Notes: generated by a model not told the origin, from the sequence alone. DNA of 33,450 bases from JAAZBW01 sp035647855 (GCA_035647855.1 DASRMP010000060.1:1-33450), one strand, 5' to 3'; counted from the first letter of the stretch, positions 23,198 to 32,426 are shown. Numbers and translations are program-made.

Positions 23198-24313
23198 GTG
23201 AAGCTTGCTGTGGACCGCCGGATCGCGGGTGTCGCCGCGGTTTCCGCGCTCGCAATTTCGCTTGCCGCCTGCGGTAACGGCGGCAGCGCCGAAGAGACTC
23301 ACGGCGCGGCGGGAGAAGGCACGGGGCTCTCCGGCCAGGTCGCCGGCGCCGGTGCCTCCTCGATGGAGAACGCACAGAACGCCTGGATCGCCGAGTTCAC
23401 CGCCCAGAACCCCGGCGTCGTCGCGTCGTACGACCCTGTCGGGTCCGGCGGTGGCCGCGAGCAGTTCATCTCCGGAACCACGCTGTACGGCGGCTCGGAC
23501 GCGACGCTGGACGAGGAAGAAGTCGCAGCCGCGCAGGAGCGCTGCTCCGCCGGCGAGGTCCTCGAGCTCCCGCTGTACCTCTCCCCGATCGCCGTCATCT
23601 TCAACATCGAGGGCACTGACTCGATCAACATGTCTCCTGCGACGCTCGCGGGCGTGTTCTCCGGCCAGATCACCACGTGGAATGACCCGGCGATCGCCGC
23701 GGACAACGAGGGCGTGGAACTCCCCGACCTCAACATCATTCCGGTGAACCGCTCGGACGACTCCGGCACCACCGAGAACTTCACCGACTACCTCTCCAAG
23801 GCCGCACCCGAGGCGTGGACCTTCGAGGCCGACGGCGTGTGGCCGATCGAGGGTACCCAGTCGGGTGCACAGACCTCCGGCATGATCGACGTCGTCTCCA
23901 GCACTCAGGGCACCATCGGCTACGCCGACGCGTCCCGCTCGGGTGACCTGGGCACTGTCGCCGTGCGCGTCGGCGACGAGTTCGTCTCGTACTCGCCCGA
24001 GGCCGCTGCCCGCGTGCTCGAGGTCTCCCAGCTCACCGATGACGCCAACGACTTCCGTCTGACCTACGACCTCGCGCGCGACACCACCGAATCGGGCACC
24101 TACCCGATCGTGCTCGTGGCGTACACCATGGCGTGCGAGCTCTACGAGAGCGAGCAGGACGCCCAGAACGTCCGGGCGTTCCTGACGTACGTCACCTCGG
24201 ACGAGGGCCAGCAGGTTGCCGCGGACCCGGATGTCGCGGGTATCGCTCCGCTGTCGGACACGATCCGCGAACTCGTCATGAATGCCGTCGACCAGATCTC
24301 GGTTGCCGGCTGA
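23198..24313 (+). CDS. pstS: Phosphate-binding lipoprotein PstS
   Basis: The 371 residues start with a type II signal peptide: positive MKLAVDRR, a hydrophobic core, and lipobox LAAC with C25. The mature part is the PBP-like fold of PstS: GAGASSMENAQNAWIAEFTA, DPVGSGGGREQFISG, and the phosphate-contacting NRSDDSGTTENFTDYLS. It delivers phosphate to the PstCAB transporter outside the membrane. The GTG at 23198 follows AAGGA at 10 nt; an in-frame ATG at 23180 would add six residues. First gene of pstSCAB, behind the PHO box; a hairpin follows it. Confidence 0.96.
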   Translation: MKLAVDRRIAGVAAVSALAISLAACGNGGSAEETHGAAGEGTGLSGQVAGAGASSMENAQNAWIAEFTAQNPGVVASYDPVGSGGGREQFISGTTLYGGSDATLDEEEVAAAQERCSAGEVLELPLYLSPIAVIFNIEGTDSINMSPATLAGVFSGQITTWNDPAIAADNEGVELPDLNIIPVNRSDDSGTTENFTDYLSKAAPEAWTFEADGVWPIEGTQSGAQTSGMIDVVSSTQGTIGYADASRSGDLGTVAVRVGDEFVSYSPEAAARVLEVSQLTDDANDFRLTYDLARDTTESGTYPIVLVAYTMACELYESEQDAQNVRAFLTYVTSDEGQQVAADPDVAGIAPLSDTIRELVMNAVDQISVAG

Positions 24314-24342
24314 GAAGCTGACAAGTCGTTCGGCATTAGAGT

Positions 24343-24381
24343 GAGGGCGGGTCGGCCGGTCGACCCGGCTGACCCGCCCTC
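24343..24381 (+). terminator. Hairpin between pstS and pstC
   Basis: An 11-bp perfect stem, GAGGGCGGGTC and GACCCGCCCTC, encloses a second short stem (GCCGG/CCGGC). There is no T-run, so it may be a partial terminator or a 3' stabiliser that leaves more pstS than pstCAB transcript, as often seen for binding-protein genes. Confidence 0.7.
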
Positions 24382-24460
24382 TCCCCATTTGGCCGCCATG
24401 GCTGCGGTCGTTCGGCCGAACACTGATAACTGACGTTTTCGAAATCAACCAGGAGCGCGC

Positions 24461-25435
24461 GTGGTGACGGCAACGTCCGAAGCAGTTCTCGACGATGTCC
24501 TCCAGAAGGAGAAGCCGCCGAGCAACGTCGGAAACAAGGTGTTCTCCGCCCTTTCCAGCGGCGCGGGATGGTCGATCCTCGTCATTCTCGCGGCTGTCGC
24601 GGTGTTCCTCGTCGCGCGGGCGCTGCCGGCGTTCACCGCGAGCCCGGACGAACTGGCGGGCATCAGCATTCTGCGCGGCAAGTCCCTCTGGGGATACATC
24701 GGCGCGCTGCTGTTCGGCACGCTGATCTCCTCCATCATCGCGCTGCTGCTGGCCGTCCCCCTGTCCATGGGGATCGCGCTCTTCATCTCCCACTATGCCC
24801 CTCGCAGACTCGCGCAGGGACTCGGGTACCTCGTTGACCTGCTCGCCGCGATCCCGTCCGTCATCTACGGCCTCTGGGGCGCCTCGGTGCTGACGAGCGT
24901 CCTCAATCCGGTCTTCCAGTGGCTCACCGACTACTTCGGCTGGCTGCCCTTCTTCGCGGGATTCATTCCTCCCGCCCGTAACCTCATGACCGCGTCGATC
25001 GTGCTTGCGGTCATGATCCTGCCCATCATCACCGCGACGATCCGTGAGGTCTTCCTCCAGACTCCACGGCTCCACGAAGAGGCGTCGCTCGCGCTCGGCG
25101 CGACCCGGTGGGAGATGATCCGCCAGGCGGTCTTCCCCTTCGCCCGCTCGGGCATCATCTCCGCATCGATGCTCGGCCTCGGCCGGGCGCTGGGTGAGAC
25201 CATGGCAGTCCTCATGATCCTCTCGCCCGGATTCCTGATCAACGTGTTCCTACTGCGCCCGGGCCAGCATCAGACGATCGCGGCGAACATCGCGAACCAG
25301 TTCCCCGAGGCCTCGGGCCTCGGAGTCGAAATCCTCATCGCGAGTGGACTGGTGCTGTTCATCACGACGTTCGTGGTGAACTCGATCGCCCGAGCGATCA
25401 TCGCCCGCCGCGCCGAGTTCTCAGGAGCCAACTGA
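24461..25435 (+). CDS. pstC: Phosphate ABC transporter permease PstC
   Basis: A 324-residue membrane protein with a long first helix and the binding-protein-dependent transport core. The coupling-loop EAA motif is visible in LHEEASLALGATRWEMIRQAVFP, and GLGRALGETMAVLMI lies near the C-terminus, as in PstC. It pairs with PstA to form the phosphate channel in the cytoplasmic membrane. AGGAG lies 5 nt before GTG 24461 and 8 nt before GTG 24464; either may be used. The stop shares one base with the pstA ATG. Confidence 0.96.
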   Translation: MVTATSEAVLDDVLQKEKPPSNVGNKVFSALSSGAGWSILVILAAVAVFLVARALPAFTASPDELAGISILRGKSLWGYIGALLFGTLISSIIALLLAVPLSMGIALFISHYAPRRLAQGLGYLVDLLAAIPSVIYGLWGASVLTSVLNPVFQWLTDYFGWLPFFAGFIPPARNLMTASIVLAVMILPIITATIREVFLQTPRLHEEASLALGATRWEMIRQAVFPFARSGIISASMLGLGRALGETMAVLMILSPGFLINVFLLRPGQHQTIAANIANQFPEASGLGVEILIASGLVLFITTFVVNSIARAIIARRAEFSGAN

Positions 25436-26499
25436 TGAGCACCATCACCAGGAACGACGATCGCAAGACGACCGACCTGCAGGCGCACCGGCTGCCCTCG
25501 TGGGTCACTCCGGCAGCCTTCGTGGGGGCATTCGCGCTGGGAGCGTTGATCACCCAGGTGTTCGGCGGGTTCGACGTGCTGGGCGCGAGCGTCGTCGGCG
25601 TCCTCGCATTCCTCGTGGTGCTCTACGGAGTCTCCTACGCCTATGAGGGACGCCGCTGGGCGGCGGACCGGATGGCGACCTCGCTCGTGTACCTCGCGTT
25701 CCTTCTCGTGATGCTCCCGCTGGTTTCGTTGCTGTACAAGGTTCTCGTCGGTGGCATCGCCCGCTTCGACTGGCAGTTCCTCTCGACGGACATGGTCGGC
25801 ATATACGGCGAGAAGGACGGAGGCGGCGCCCTCCACGCCATCATCGGGACGCTGCTCGTCACTGGCATCGCAGCGCTGATCGCGATACCGCTCGGCGTCT
25901 TCACGGCCATCTACTTGGTGGAGTACCGCGGCGGGAGGATCGGGCGCGCGGTGACATTCCTCGTGGACGTGATGACCGGAATCCCCTCGATCGTCGCCGG
26001 ACTGTTCGCATTCTCGTTGTTCTTCATCCTCGTCTCGCCCGGATACAAGGCGGGAATCATCGGAGCGGTCGCGCTCGCGGTACTCATGACCCCGGTCGTC
26101 GTCCGGGGATCCGAGGAGATGCTGAAACTCGTGCCGAACGAGTTGCGCGAGGCGTCGTACGCCCTCGGCGTCCCGAAGTGGCTGACCATCACCAAAGTGG
26201 TCCTGCGCACCGCGATTGCCGGAATCACGACATCGGTGATGATCGCCATCGCTCGCGTGGCCGGCGAGACGGCGCCGCTGCTGATCACGATCGGCATTGT
26301 CGCCAACGTGAACACGAACCCGTTCGAGGGCCGGATGACCACCCTGCCCGTGTTCGTCTTTCGTCAGTACGCCCAGGGCGGCACGGCCAACACCGAGCGT
26401 GCCTGGGCAGCCGCGCTGGCGCTGATCATCATCGTCATGCTGCTGAACCTGCTCGCACGTCTCGTATCCCGCTACTTCTCACCCAAGGGCATCTCTTAG
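25435..26499 (+). CDS. pstA: Phosphate ABC transporter permease PstA
   Basis: A 354-residue permease with about eight hydrophobic segments. An N-terminal extension with two extra helices (residues 20-65) precedes the core. The EAA loop reads ELREASYALGVPKWLTITKVVLR, followed by ARVAGETAPLLITIG, typical of PstA. It forms the channel with PstC; ATP hydrolysis by PstB drives it. It overlaps pstC by one base, 22 nt before pstB. Confidence 0.96.
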   Translation: MSTITRNDDRKTTDLQAHRLPSWVTPAAFVGAFALGALITQVFGGFDVLGASVVGVLAFLVVLYGVSYAYEGRRWAADRMATSLVYLAFLLVMLPLVSLLYKVLVGGIARFDWQFLSTDMVGIYGEKDGGGALHAIIGTLLVTGIAALIAIPLGVFTAIYLVEYRGGRIGRAVTFLVDVMTGIPSIVAGLFAFSLFFILVSPGYKAGIIGAVALAVLMTPVVVRGSEEMLKLVPNELREASYALGVPKWLTITKVVLRTAIAGITTSVMIAIARVAGETAPLLITIGIVANVNTNPFEGRMTTLPVFVFRQYAQGGTANTERAWAAALALIIIVMLLNLLARLVSRYFSPKGIS

Positions 26500-26521
26500 G
26501 ACCCGGAAGGACCCGTGACAA

Positions 26522-27301
26522 GTGTCTAACCAGATCGATGTCAACAACCTGAACGTCTACTACGGCGACTTCCTCGCCGTGCAGGACGTCAACATGGTCA
26601 TCCAGCCCCGCAGTATCACCGCGCTCATCGGCCCGTCCGGCTGCGGCAAGACCACCTTCCTGCGTTGCCTGAACCGCATGCACGAGGTCATTCCCGGCGC
26701 TCACGCCGAGGGCGAGGTCATCATGAACGGCAAGAACCTGTACGCCCCGGGGGTCGATCCGGTGGTCGTGCGCCGCCAGGTGGGCATGGTGTTCCAGCGC
26801 CCGAACCCCTTCCCGACCATGTCGATTTCTGAAAACGTCCTCGCCGGTATCCGGTTGAACAACCGGCGCATTTCCAGATCCGCGGCGGAGGAGATCGTCG
26901 AGACGTCGCTGCGCGGCGCGAACCTCTGGGAGGAGGTCAAGGACCGCCTCAACGTTCCCGGCTCCTCCCTTTCGGGCGGACAGCAGCAGCGCCTGTGCAT
27001 CGCTCGAGCCATCGCGGTGAAGCCGGAGGTGGTGCTCATGGACGAGCCGTGCTCGGCATTGGACCCGATCTCCACTCTTGCGATCGAGGACCTGATGGCC
27101 GAACTCAAGAGCGACTACACGATCGTCATCGTCACTCACAACATGCAGCAGGCGGCCCGTGTCTCTGACATGACGGGCTTCTTCAACATCGCGGGCGCGC
27201 GCAAGCCGGGCAAGCTCATCGAATACGACCAGACCGAGAAGATGTTCTCCCACCCGGCGAACGAGCAGACGGAGAACTACATCTCGGGCCGCTTCGGCTG
27301 A
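26522..27301 (+). CDS. pstB: Phosphate ABC transporter ATP-binding protein PstB
   Basis: At 259 residues this is standard length. Walker A is GPSGCGKT (residues 37-44), the Q-loop reads GMVFQRPNPF, the signature is LSGGQQQRLCIARAI, Walker B is VVLMDEPCSALD and the switch His lies in THNMQQAAR, all diagnostic of PstB. It powers phosphate uptake through PstCA on the inner face of the membrane. The GTG start has GAAGGA at 10 nt. No phoU follows; the next gene is on the opposite strand. Confidence 0.97.
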   Translation: MSNQIDVNNLNVYYGDFLAVQDVNMVIQPRSITALIGPSGCGKTTFLRCLNRMHEVIPGAHAEGEVIMNGKNLYAPGVDPVVVRRQVGMVFQRPNPFPTMSISENVLAGIRLNNRRISRSAAEEIVETSLRGANLWEEVKDRLNVPGSSLSGGQQQRLCIARAIAVKPEVVLMDEPCSALDPISTLAIEDLMAELKSDYTIVIVTHNMQQAARVSDMTGFFNIAGARKPGKLIEYDQTEKMFSHPANEQTENYISGRFG

Positions 27302-27321
27302 ACCGCCCGCAGTCGCCCTTG

Positions 27322-27771
27322 TCAGCCGTCCGCTCCGGTGCCCTTCAGCGAGCCGGTAGCGGGCTCATTCGATCCGAGGAGGCAGAGGATCTCGCGGTCG
27401 TCGTGGTCCTTCCACGTATCTGCAGAGGGGTAGAGCCAGCTGATCGTGAGCGCAGAATTCTCGTACGGAACGCCGACGAACGGCTCGAACTGTTCGTGGC
27501 ACCAGGACTGGGCCCAAGCGGCGGTGGCATCGCGACCGGGGTGCTCGGAGTCCTCCATCAGGAACTTCGCGTAGACCTCGAGATCATGCTCGGTGTCGCA
27601 ATTGAGGATCGTGACGTCGAGGACCTGCTCAGAGACGATATCCGTGGAATTCAGGCAGTCCCCGACTTCCAGATCGAACAGTTGGCTCTGATTCGAGCAC
27701 CCCGTCAGGGCAGCGGCAACTGCGATCGCGCCGCCGACTCCGGCGACCCGAAGCAGACGCGCATCAGCCAT
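27322..27771 (-). CDS. Septum-formation-family lipoprotein
   Basis: A 149-residue lipoprotein with lipobox LTGC (C25) after a hydrophobic signal. The mature part shows the pattern VGDCLN, then ILNCDTEHDLEVYAKFLM, a Cys in WCHEQFEPFVG and a final Cys in REILCLLG, which fits the actinobacterial septum-formation domain; four conserved cysteines could make two disulfides. The role is not well defined in the family. The ATG at 27771 is preferred because GAGGAA lies 5-6 nt before it; ATGs at 27783 and 27792 also exist. Convergent with pstB. Confidence 0.75.
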   Translation of the reverse strand: MADARLLRVAGVGGAIAVAAALTGCSNQSQLFDLEVGDCLNSTDIVSEQVLDVTILNCDTEHDLEVYAKFLMEDSEHPGRDATAAWAQSWCHEQFEPFVGVPYENSALTISWLYPSADTWKDHDDREILCLLGSNEPATGSLKGTGADG

Positions 27772-27846
27772 GAAATTCCTCATCCCGGCCATCCTATGGA
27801 ATCACACGGCCGGGTGCTGATTCAGGCTCGCTGCACGGCCACGATC

Positions 27847-28839
27847 TCAGCCGAAAGGCAACAGCAGTACGCGCAGAATCGCCGCGAACACGGCTGCGGC
27901 GAACGGTGTGATCAGCCACGTGAGCGCGATTCGTCCCACTGTGCGCCACCGAACCGAACGAACACCCCGGTGCACCCCGGTGGCGACGATCGAGCTGGTG
28001 ACGGTATGCGTCGTCGACGCCGGGACGCGGAACGCGAGCGCACTCACGGCGAGGAGGAGCGCGGACACTGCCTCAGCGACGAAGCCCCGCGGAGGATCGA
28101 TCGCAGTGATGCGCCGCGAGAGCGTGCGCGTCACACGCCATCCGCCCGCCGCGGTCCCTGCGGCAAGGGCGCCGGCGCAGCTCACAACGGCCCACGGCAG
28201 CGCCGCGTCGTGATCACCGCCTGCGAGTGAGAGCGCGAGCAGGATCACGCCCATGGACTTCTGGGCGTCCTGGAGTCCGTGGCCGAGCGCGAGGGCCGCA
28301 CCCGAGAGGGTCTGCGCGTAGCGAAAACCACGGACCGTGGCACTGTAGTCGCGCTCCGCCCTCAGCCGCGTGACGGCGGCCATGCCCAGCCACGCGAGCA
28401 GAAACCCGAGCACCGGCGAGAGCAGCATGGGAACGGCGACCTGCAGGGCGATTGCGGCGCCGTCGAGCATTCCGGGAGCCAGCAGGGTCGCACCGGCAAG
28501 GCCGGCGATCAGTGCCTGCGACGACGACGACGGCATTCCGTGCCACCAGGTGAGCAGGTTCCACAGCGTCGCTCCGAGCACGCCGGCAAGGACGAGGAGG
28601 AGACCGCTCCTGCCGGTCGGCGGATCCACGAGACCGAAGCCGACGAGCAACGCGAGTCGCGTGGACAGCAGCGCCCCGACGGCGTTCATGGTCGCCGCCA
28701 GAGCGATGGCGGCCGCGGGCGTCAGTGCGCGGGTCGTGACCGCGGTCGCGACGGAGTTGGAGGCATCGTGAAAACCGTTCGTGAAAGCGAAACCTAGCGT
28801 CGCTGCGATGACCACCGCGACGAGCGCAGGGTCAGTCAC
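27847..28839 (-). CDS. PiT-family inorganic phosphate transporter
   Basis: A 330-residue membrane protein with the two inverted PiT signature repeats: GFAFTNGFHDASNSVATAVTTRALTP style near the N-terminus and ALGHGLQDAQKSMGVI in the second half, plus VPASTTHTVTSSIVATG. PiT carriers bring in metal-phosphate with protons at low affinity and complement the PstSCAB system nearby. The GTG at 28839 follows AGGAG and shares its first base with the TAG of the DUF47 gene, so the pair is coupled. The family average is longer (400-500), so this is a short form. Confidence 0.93.
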   Translation of the reverse strand: MTDPALVAVVIAATLGFAFTNGFHDASNSVATAVTTRALTPAAAIALAATMNAVGALLSTRLALLVGFGLVDPPTGRSGLLLVLAGVLGATLWNLLTWWHGMPSSSSQALIAGLAGATLLAPGMLDGAAIALQVAVPMLLSPVLGFLLAWLGMAAVTRLRAERDYSATVRGFRYAQTLSGAALALGHGLQDAQKSMGVILLALSLAGGDHDAALPWAVVSCAGALAAGTAAGGWRVTRTLSRRITAIDPPRGFVAEAVSALLLAVSALAFRVPASTTHTVTSSIVATGVHRGVRSVRWRTVGRIALTWLITPFAAAVFAAILRVLLLPFG

Positions 28840-29450
28840 TACGACTCCTGGATCGCGACAGTGCGCAGGAGATCCGTCACGGCGTCGAAAGCTTCGACCG
28901 CGCGAACCAACTGGATGAGCACATCGCGATCGCGCATGGCGGACCGGGAGTCGGGCGTCGAGGCGGTGGACTCCGTGATGCCGTGCCGGAGGTTGCGCCT
29001 CACTTCGCGCATGAGCCGGCGCAACTCGTGCTGCGTTTCCAGAAGCCGGTCGGGCCGTCCGAATTGGTGCACGCCGTGATCGATCAGCTCGGCGCCGCGC
29101 TCGAGAAATGCCACCGAGCCGATGACATCGGGCGGGAGATCGCCGAGACGGTGCCCGTGGGCGAGATCGGCGACTCCCGAGAGTCGCTCCACGATGTCCG
29201 GCAGTTTGGTCGCGAGATCCGCGAGCACGACCCGGTCTATAGGGGTGACGAAACTGCGCCCTACCGCCGAGAGCAGAAGGCGCGATTCCGAGTCGGCCTC
29301 GCCGAGGATTCGCCGGAGTTCGGCGGCGAGCGCCTTCCGCTCGCTGCGGCGAGCAGCCACGAAGGCGGCGAGCGTGGCGCACGCTTCTCTGACGCTGGCC
29401 GCGAGGCGGGTGAGGGAGCGCACCTGGCCGCTGCCTTCGCGGATCGACAC
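28839..29450 (-). CDS. DUF47/PhoU-like Pit accessory protein
   Basis: The 203 residues are almost entirely helical, as in the DUF47 (PhoU-like) family, whose members lie just upstream of pit genes and adjust phosphate uptake. Segments include LSGVADLAHGHRLGDLPPDVI, LRRLMREVRRNLRHGI and LIQLVRAVEAFDAVTDLL. No membrane segment is present. The GTG at 29450 follows GGGAGGGG; a longer upstream frame has no such support. Co-transcribed with the PiT gene and overlapping it by one base. Confidence 0.85.
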   Translation of the reverse strand: MSIREGSGQVRSLTRLAASVREACATLAAFVAARRSERKALAAELRRILGEADSESRLLLSAVGRSFVTPIDRVVLADLATKLPDIVERLSGVADLAHGHRLGDLPPDVIGSVAFLERGAELIDHGVHQFGRPDRLLETQHELRRLMREVRRNLRHGITESTASTPDSRSAMRDRDVLIQLVRAVEAFDAVTDLLRTVAIQES

Positions 29451-29678
29451 AGACCCCTCCCACAGAAGTTGTTCGACGCCGGATCGCAAAGCGCCTGACG
29501 GCGCGAAGGCCGCTCGTAGCGGCTGAGTTTGGAGCCCGGGGCTTTCAACGATCCGGCGCCTGCACGAGTGTAACCTACCGTCCACCTGAGGGTTGATGTG
29601 GGGTCGGTCGCGTTGCGAACGGTGCCCTCCCCGGCGGCGCGTGGCCGGTACGCCGTGCCGGTCTGGAACAATGGAGCG

Positions 29679-30425
29679 GTGCTGACCGCCTCCGAATCGA
29701 TGTCGGCGCCCACGCGCGGCGCCATCACGGCGGCGGTGGCCGCAGCCCTCGCTCTCGGTGCGTACTTCGGGGAAACCGTGATGGCGGTGGTCGTCGTCGT
29801 GAGTGCGCTGATCTTCGCGTGGGGGTTCCCCGGGATGCTCCGCAACGCTTCGCCGCGTGGTTCGACGGCGGTGATCGCCCTGACGCTCCTGACGGGAGTA
29901 GGCCTCTCCTTCGCCTTCCCCGACGACGAAAACGTTCTGACGCTCACGATCGCGTTCGGCGTTGTGGCGGCCTTCCTTCATCAGATGTTGCGGCGTGACG
30001 GCCGGCCTCGGATGGTGGAGTCGGTTAGCGTGACTGTCTCCGGCCTGATCATCGCCGTATCAGCGATCGGCTGGATCGATGCCCTCGTCTACACCGGCGG
30101 CGTCGCGCTGGCGCTTGTGACCGCCGCGGCCCTCGCGTTCGCGGCGGGCGTGACCTTCCTTCCGGTCCGTGGGCACTTCGTTACGCTGATCGCCGTGGTT
30201 GGTGCGACCGCGCTCGGCGCGATCCTGAGTGGGATCGTGCCGGGAGTCCACCCCGTGGCGGCATCCGTGCTGAGCTTCGCGGCCGGCTCCATGGTCGCGG
30301 CCGTCCACATCCTCTTCATCCGGTATCGGGCCATCTCCCGCCCCTGGGTGGCGTTCTCGGCTGCCACGATTTCGGCGCTCTCGATGGGTCTGCCGGTCAT
30401 GCAGGTGGCGGCGTTCACCGGATAG
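29679..30425 (+). CDS. Multi-pass membrane protein of unknown function
   Basis: About 248 residues with seven or eight hydrophobic helices and short loops. Segments such as ALALGAYFGETVMAVVVVVS and GATALGAILSGIVPGVHPVA resemble uncharacterised actinobacterial membrane proteins; no transporter or enzyme motif is recognised. A Gly-Arg loop, LRRDGRPRMVES, lies between helices 4 and 5. The start is uncertain: GTG 29679 with a weak GGAG, ATG 29700, or the longer frame from 29598. The gap at 29451-29678, divergent from DUF47, holds no other gene that I can see. Confidence 0.7.
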   Translation: MLTASESMSAPTRGAITAAVAAALALGAYFGETVMAVVVVVSALIFAWGFPGMLRNASPRGSTAVIALTLLTGVGLSFAFPDDENVLTLTIAFGVVAAFLHQMLRRDGRPRMVESVSVTVSGLIIAVSAIGWIDALVYTGGVALALVTAAALAFAAGVTFLPVRGHFVTLIAVVGATALGAILSGIVPGVHPVAASVLSFAAGSMVAAVHILFIRYRAISRPWVAFSAATISALSMGLPVMQVAAFTG

Positions 30426-30491
30426 CGGCGTTCACCGGATGGCGGCGCCGCTAGTCGGGGCCGGGGATAGTGGGGGCCCACGCCGTCGGGG

Positions 30492-30497
30492 TAGCCT
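30492..30497 (+). promoter_or_regulatory. -10 box of a leaderless transcript
   Basis: TAGCCT ends 7 nt before the ATG at 30505, with no ribosome-binding site between, matching the leaderless pattern seen at 961. Just upstream, GCGGCGTTCACCGGAT is duplicated at 30408-30423 and 30425-30440. Confidence 0.5.
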
Positions 30498-30504
30498 CGA
30501 GCGT

Positions 30505-31080
30505 ATGACGTTCTCCATTCCCGACGACCTCGCACCCGAGCTCTACCCCCTCGCATGGCTGCTCGGCCGCTGGCAGGGATTCGGGATGCTCGGATACGAG
30601 GGCATCCCGGAACGCGCCATAGTGAACGAGATGACGGTCTCCCACGACGGCGGCCCGTACCTCCGCGCCACCTCCACCATCTGGACCACGGACGGGCAAC
30701 TCTCCGGTCCGGTCCACCACGAGATGACCGGCTCCGAGGGCTACGCGTTCCTGGTGAAGGACACGCAGTGGTCCACGGAGACGTCCTACTTCCGTCCGGT
30801 GGCCTCCGTCCAGGACGGGCCCGCAGCCAAGGTCGACCTCGAGGTGGTCACTGCAGACCCCGCAGGCCACCTGTCGCTCTGGCTCGGTGCCGCGCAGGGC
30901 CCCCGCATCGACATCGCGACCGACGCCGTCATCTCGGCTCCTTCTGCCGCGCAGGTGAGCGCATCGGCGCGCATGTTCGGCCTCGTCCAGTCCGACCTGC
31001 TGTGGGCGTGGGACCTCGCAGCGTTCGGCCACGAACTCACCTCCTACGCCTCCGCACGACTCTCACGATTGGAAACCTGA
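30505..31080 (+). CDS. Nitrobindin-like FABP-family protein
   Basis: A 191-residue beta-barrel protein. LAWLLGRWQGFGMLGYEG carries the GxWxGxG motif of nitrobindins (THAP4/Rv2717c type), followed by NEMTVSHDGGPYLRATSTIW and a C-terminal GHELTSYASARLSRLE segment whose His may be the haem ligand. Nitrobindins bind ferric haem and react with nitric oxide or peroxynitrite. The usual C-terminal layout fits, but the central HEMTGSEGYAF is atypical. The start at 30505 suits the leaderless -10. It shares TGATG with the next gene. Confidence 0.82.
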   Translation: MTFSIPDDLAPELYPLAWLLGRWQGFGMLGYEGIPERAIVNEMTVSHDGGPYLRATSTIWTTDGQLSGPVHHEMTGSEGYAFLVKDTQWSTETSYFRPVASVQDGPAAKVDLEVVTADPAGHLSLWLGAAQGPRIDIATDAVISAPSAAQVSASARMFGLVQSDLLWAWDLAAFGHELTSYASARLSRLET

Positions 31081-32339
31081 TGCTTCACGGCGGGATGCTC
31101 GAGGGCGCCGGACCGGACGCCGGAGTCGCCCTCCATTACGGAGACCCGATCCTCGAGGCACGCGCTCTCGAACGCGGGACTGCACTCATAGATCTGAGCC
31201 AACTCGACGTCGTCGCCGTGACAGGTCCGGAACGGCTCACCTGGCTCCACCTGTTCCTCTCGCAGCACGTTGCGACGCTGCCGCCCGGTCGCTCGACCGA
31301 ATCGCTCATCCTCGACCCGTCGGGGCACGTGGAGCACGCTGCCGCGCTCATCGACGACGGAGCCACCACCTGGATGATCACCGAAGCGGGACGCGGTGAG
31401 CCGCTCCGCGCATTCCTCGAATCGATGAAGTTCGCCGCGCGGGTTGAGACAGCGGTCCATGAGGATCTCGCCGTTCTCGGCGTCCTCAACTCGGTCTCCA
31501 CTCCGGATGCACTGGCCCGGTTGCTCGACGACGACGCCGTCGTCGTGACCTGGCACGATCCCTGGCCCGAGACCACGGGAACCTCCTACGGCCCACCCGA
31601 CGACGAGCACCCCGCCGCCGAATGGGATCTTGCGCTTTCGGTCGTGCCGCGGGAGGGCCTCGCGGAGATTGCGGAGCGCTGGACGGGGATCGGCGGCGCG
31701 CTCGCGGGGATGTGGGCCGCGGAGGCGGCGCGCATCGCGGCGTGGCGGCCGCGATTCGGCCGTGAGGTCGATGAGCGGACGATTCCCCATGAACTTGACT
31801 GGCTCCGGACGGCCGTCCATCTGGAGAAGGGCTGCTATCGCGGCCAGGAAACCATCGCCCGGGTTGTGAACCTCGGCAAGCCTCCGAGACGTCTCGTGTT
31901 CCTGCATCTCGATGGCTCGGCGGAGGAACTTCCTTCGACCGGGGATCCCGTGTTCGCGGGCGGTCGCCAGGCCGGTCACGTCACGAGTGCGGCGCGGCAC
32001 CACGAGTTGGGGCCCATCGCTTTGGCGGTGGTCCGGCGTTCCGTTGACCCGGCGGCTGACCTGGTGGTCCGGGTGCCGGTGGTGGTCGGGCAGGGCGGCG
32101 GCGTGCCGACTGCCGGCGTTGCTGCTGGTGAGCAGGTCGGCGGCGTGCCGGCTGCCGGCGTTGCTGCTGGTGAGCAGGGCTGCGCTGAGCGAAGGACGGT
32201 GGATGTGGCGGCGTCGCAGGAGGAGATCGTCTCGGCCGCGGGCGTCTCTGCGGCGACTCCCACCGAACGTCCCGGCCAGGGACTCCGCGGCTCGGGCGCG
32301 CGCAACCCCAACCCGGGGATGGGCTTCGGCAAGCGCTGA
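31080..32339 (+). CDS. YgfZ/GcvT-like folate-binding protein
   Basis: A 419-residue protein with the YgfZ signature KGCYRGQETIAR (C252), preceded by HLFLSQHVATLPPG and PRFGREVDERTIPHELDWL. YgfZ proteins are GcvT relatives that use tetrahydrofolate in the upkeep of iron-sulfur clusters, notably those of radical SAM enzymes such as the activase in this window; the link is inference. After about residue 345 the tail is low-complexity, with a 42-bp in-frame duplication encoding GGVPxAGVAAGEQ twice; the core of the family is only about 300-340 residues. Translationally coupled to the nitrobindin-like gene. Confidence 0.88.
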   Translation: MLHGGMLEGAGPDAGVALHYGDPILEARALERGTALIDLSQLDVVAVTGPERLTWLHLFLSQHVATLPPGRSTESLILDPSGHVEHAAALIDDGATTWMITEAGRGEPLRAFLESMKFAARVETAVHEDLAVLGVLNSVSTPDALARLLDDDAVVVTWHDPWPETTGTSYGPPDDEHPAAEWDLALSVVPREGLAEIAERWTGIGGALAGMWAAEAARIAAWRPRFGREVDERTIPHELDWLRTAVHLEKGCYRGQETIARVVNLGKPPRRLVFLHLDGSAEELPSTGDPVFAGGRQAGHVTSAARHHELGPIALAVVRRSVDPAADLVVRVPVVVGQGGGVPTAGVAAGEQVGGVPAAGVAAGEQGCAERRTVDVAASQEEIVSAAGVSAATPTERPGQGLRGSGARNPNPGMGFGKR

Positions 32340-32342
32340 CTG

Positions 32343-32426
32343 TCGGCCGGAGGTCGGGGAGCTTGAACTCGGCCGGAGGTCGGGAGCTTGAACTCGGCCG
32401 GAGGTCCGGGAGCTTGAACTCGGCCG
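32343..32426. repeat. 25-26 bp tandem repeat, three units
   Basis: TCGGCCGGAGGTCGGGAGCT plus TGAAC is repeated at 32343, 32369 and 32394, with one or two base changes, right after the stop codon of the YgfZ-like gene. Confidence 0.85.

Noticed and set aside
23174..25075. 633-codon antisense frame opposite pstS-pstC
   Set aside because: It runs across two well-identified sense genes and their spacer, and its translation is unlike any known protein.
27847..29463. A 538-residue PiT protein with a long N-terminal domain
   Set aside because: The first 207 residues are a shadow of the DUF47 gene, which is in another frame on the same strand and has a good start; the GTG at 28839 with AGGAG is the proper PiT start.
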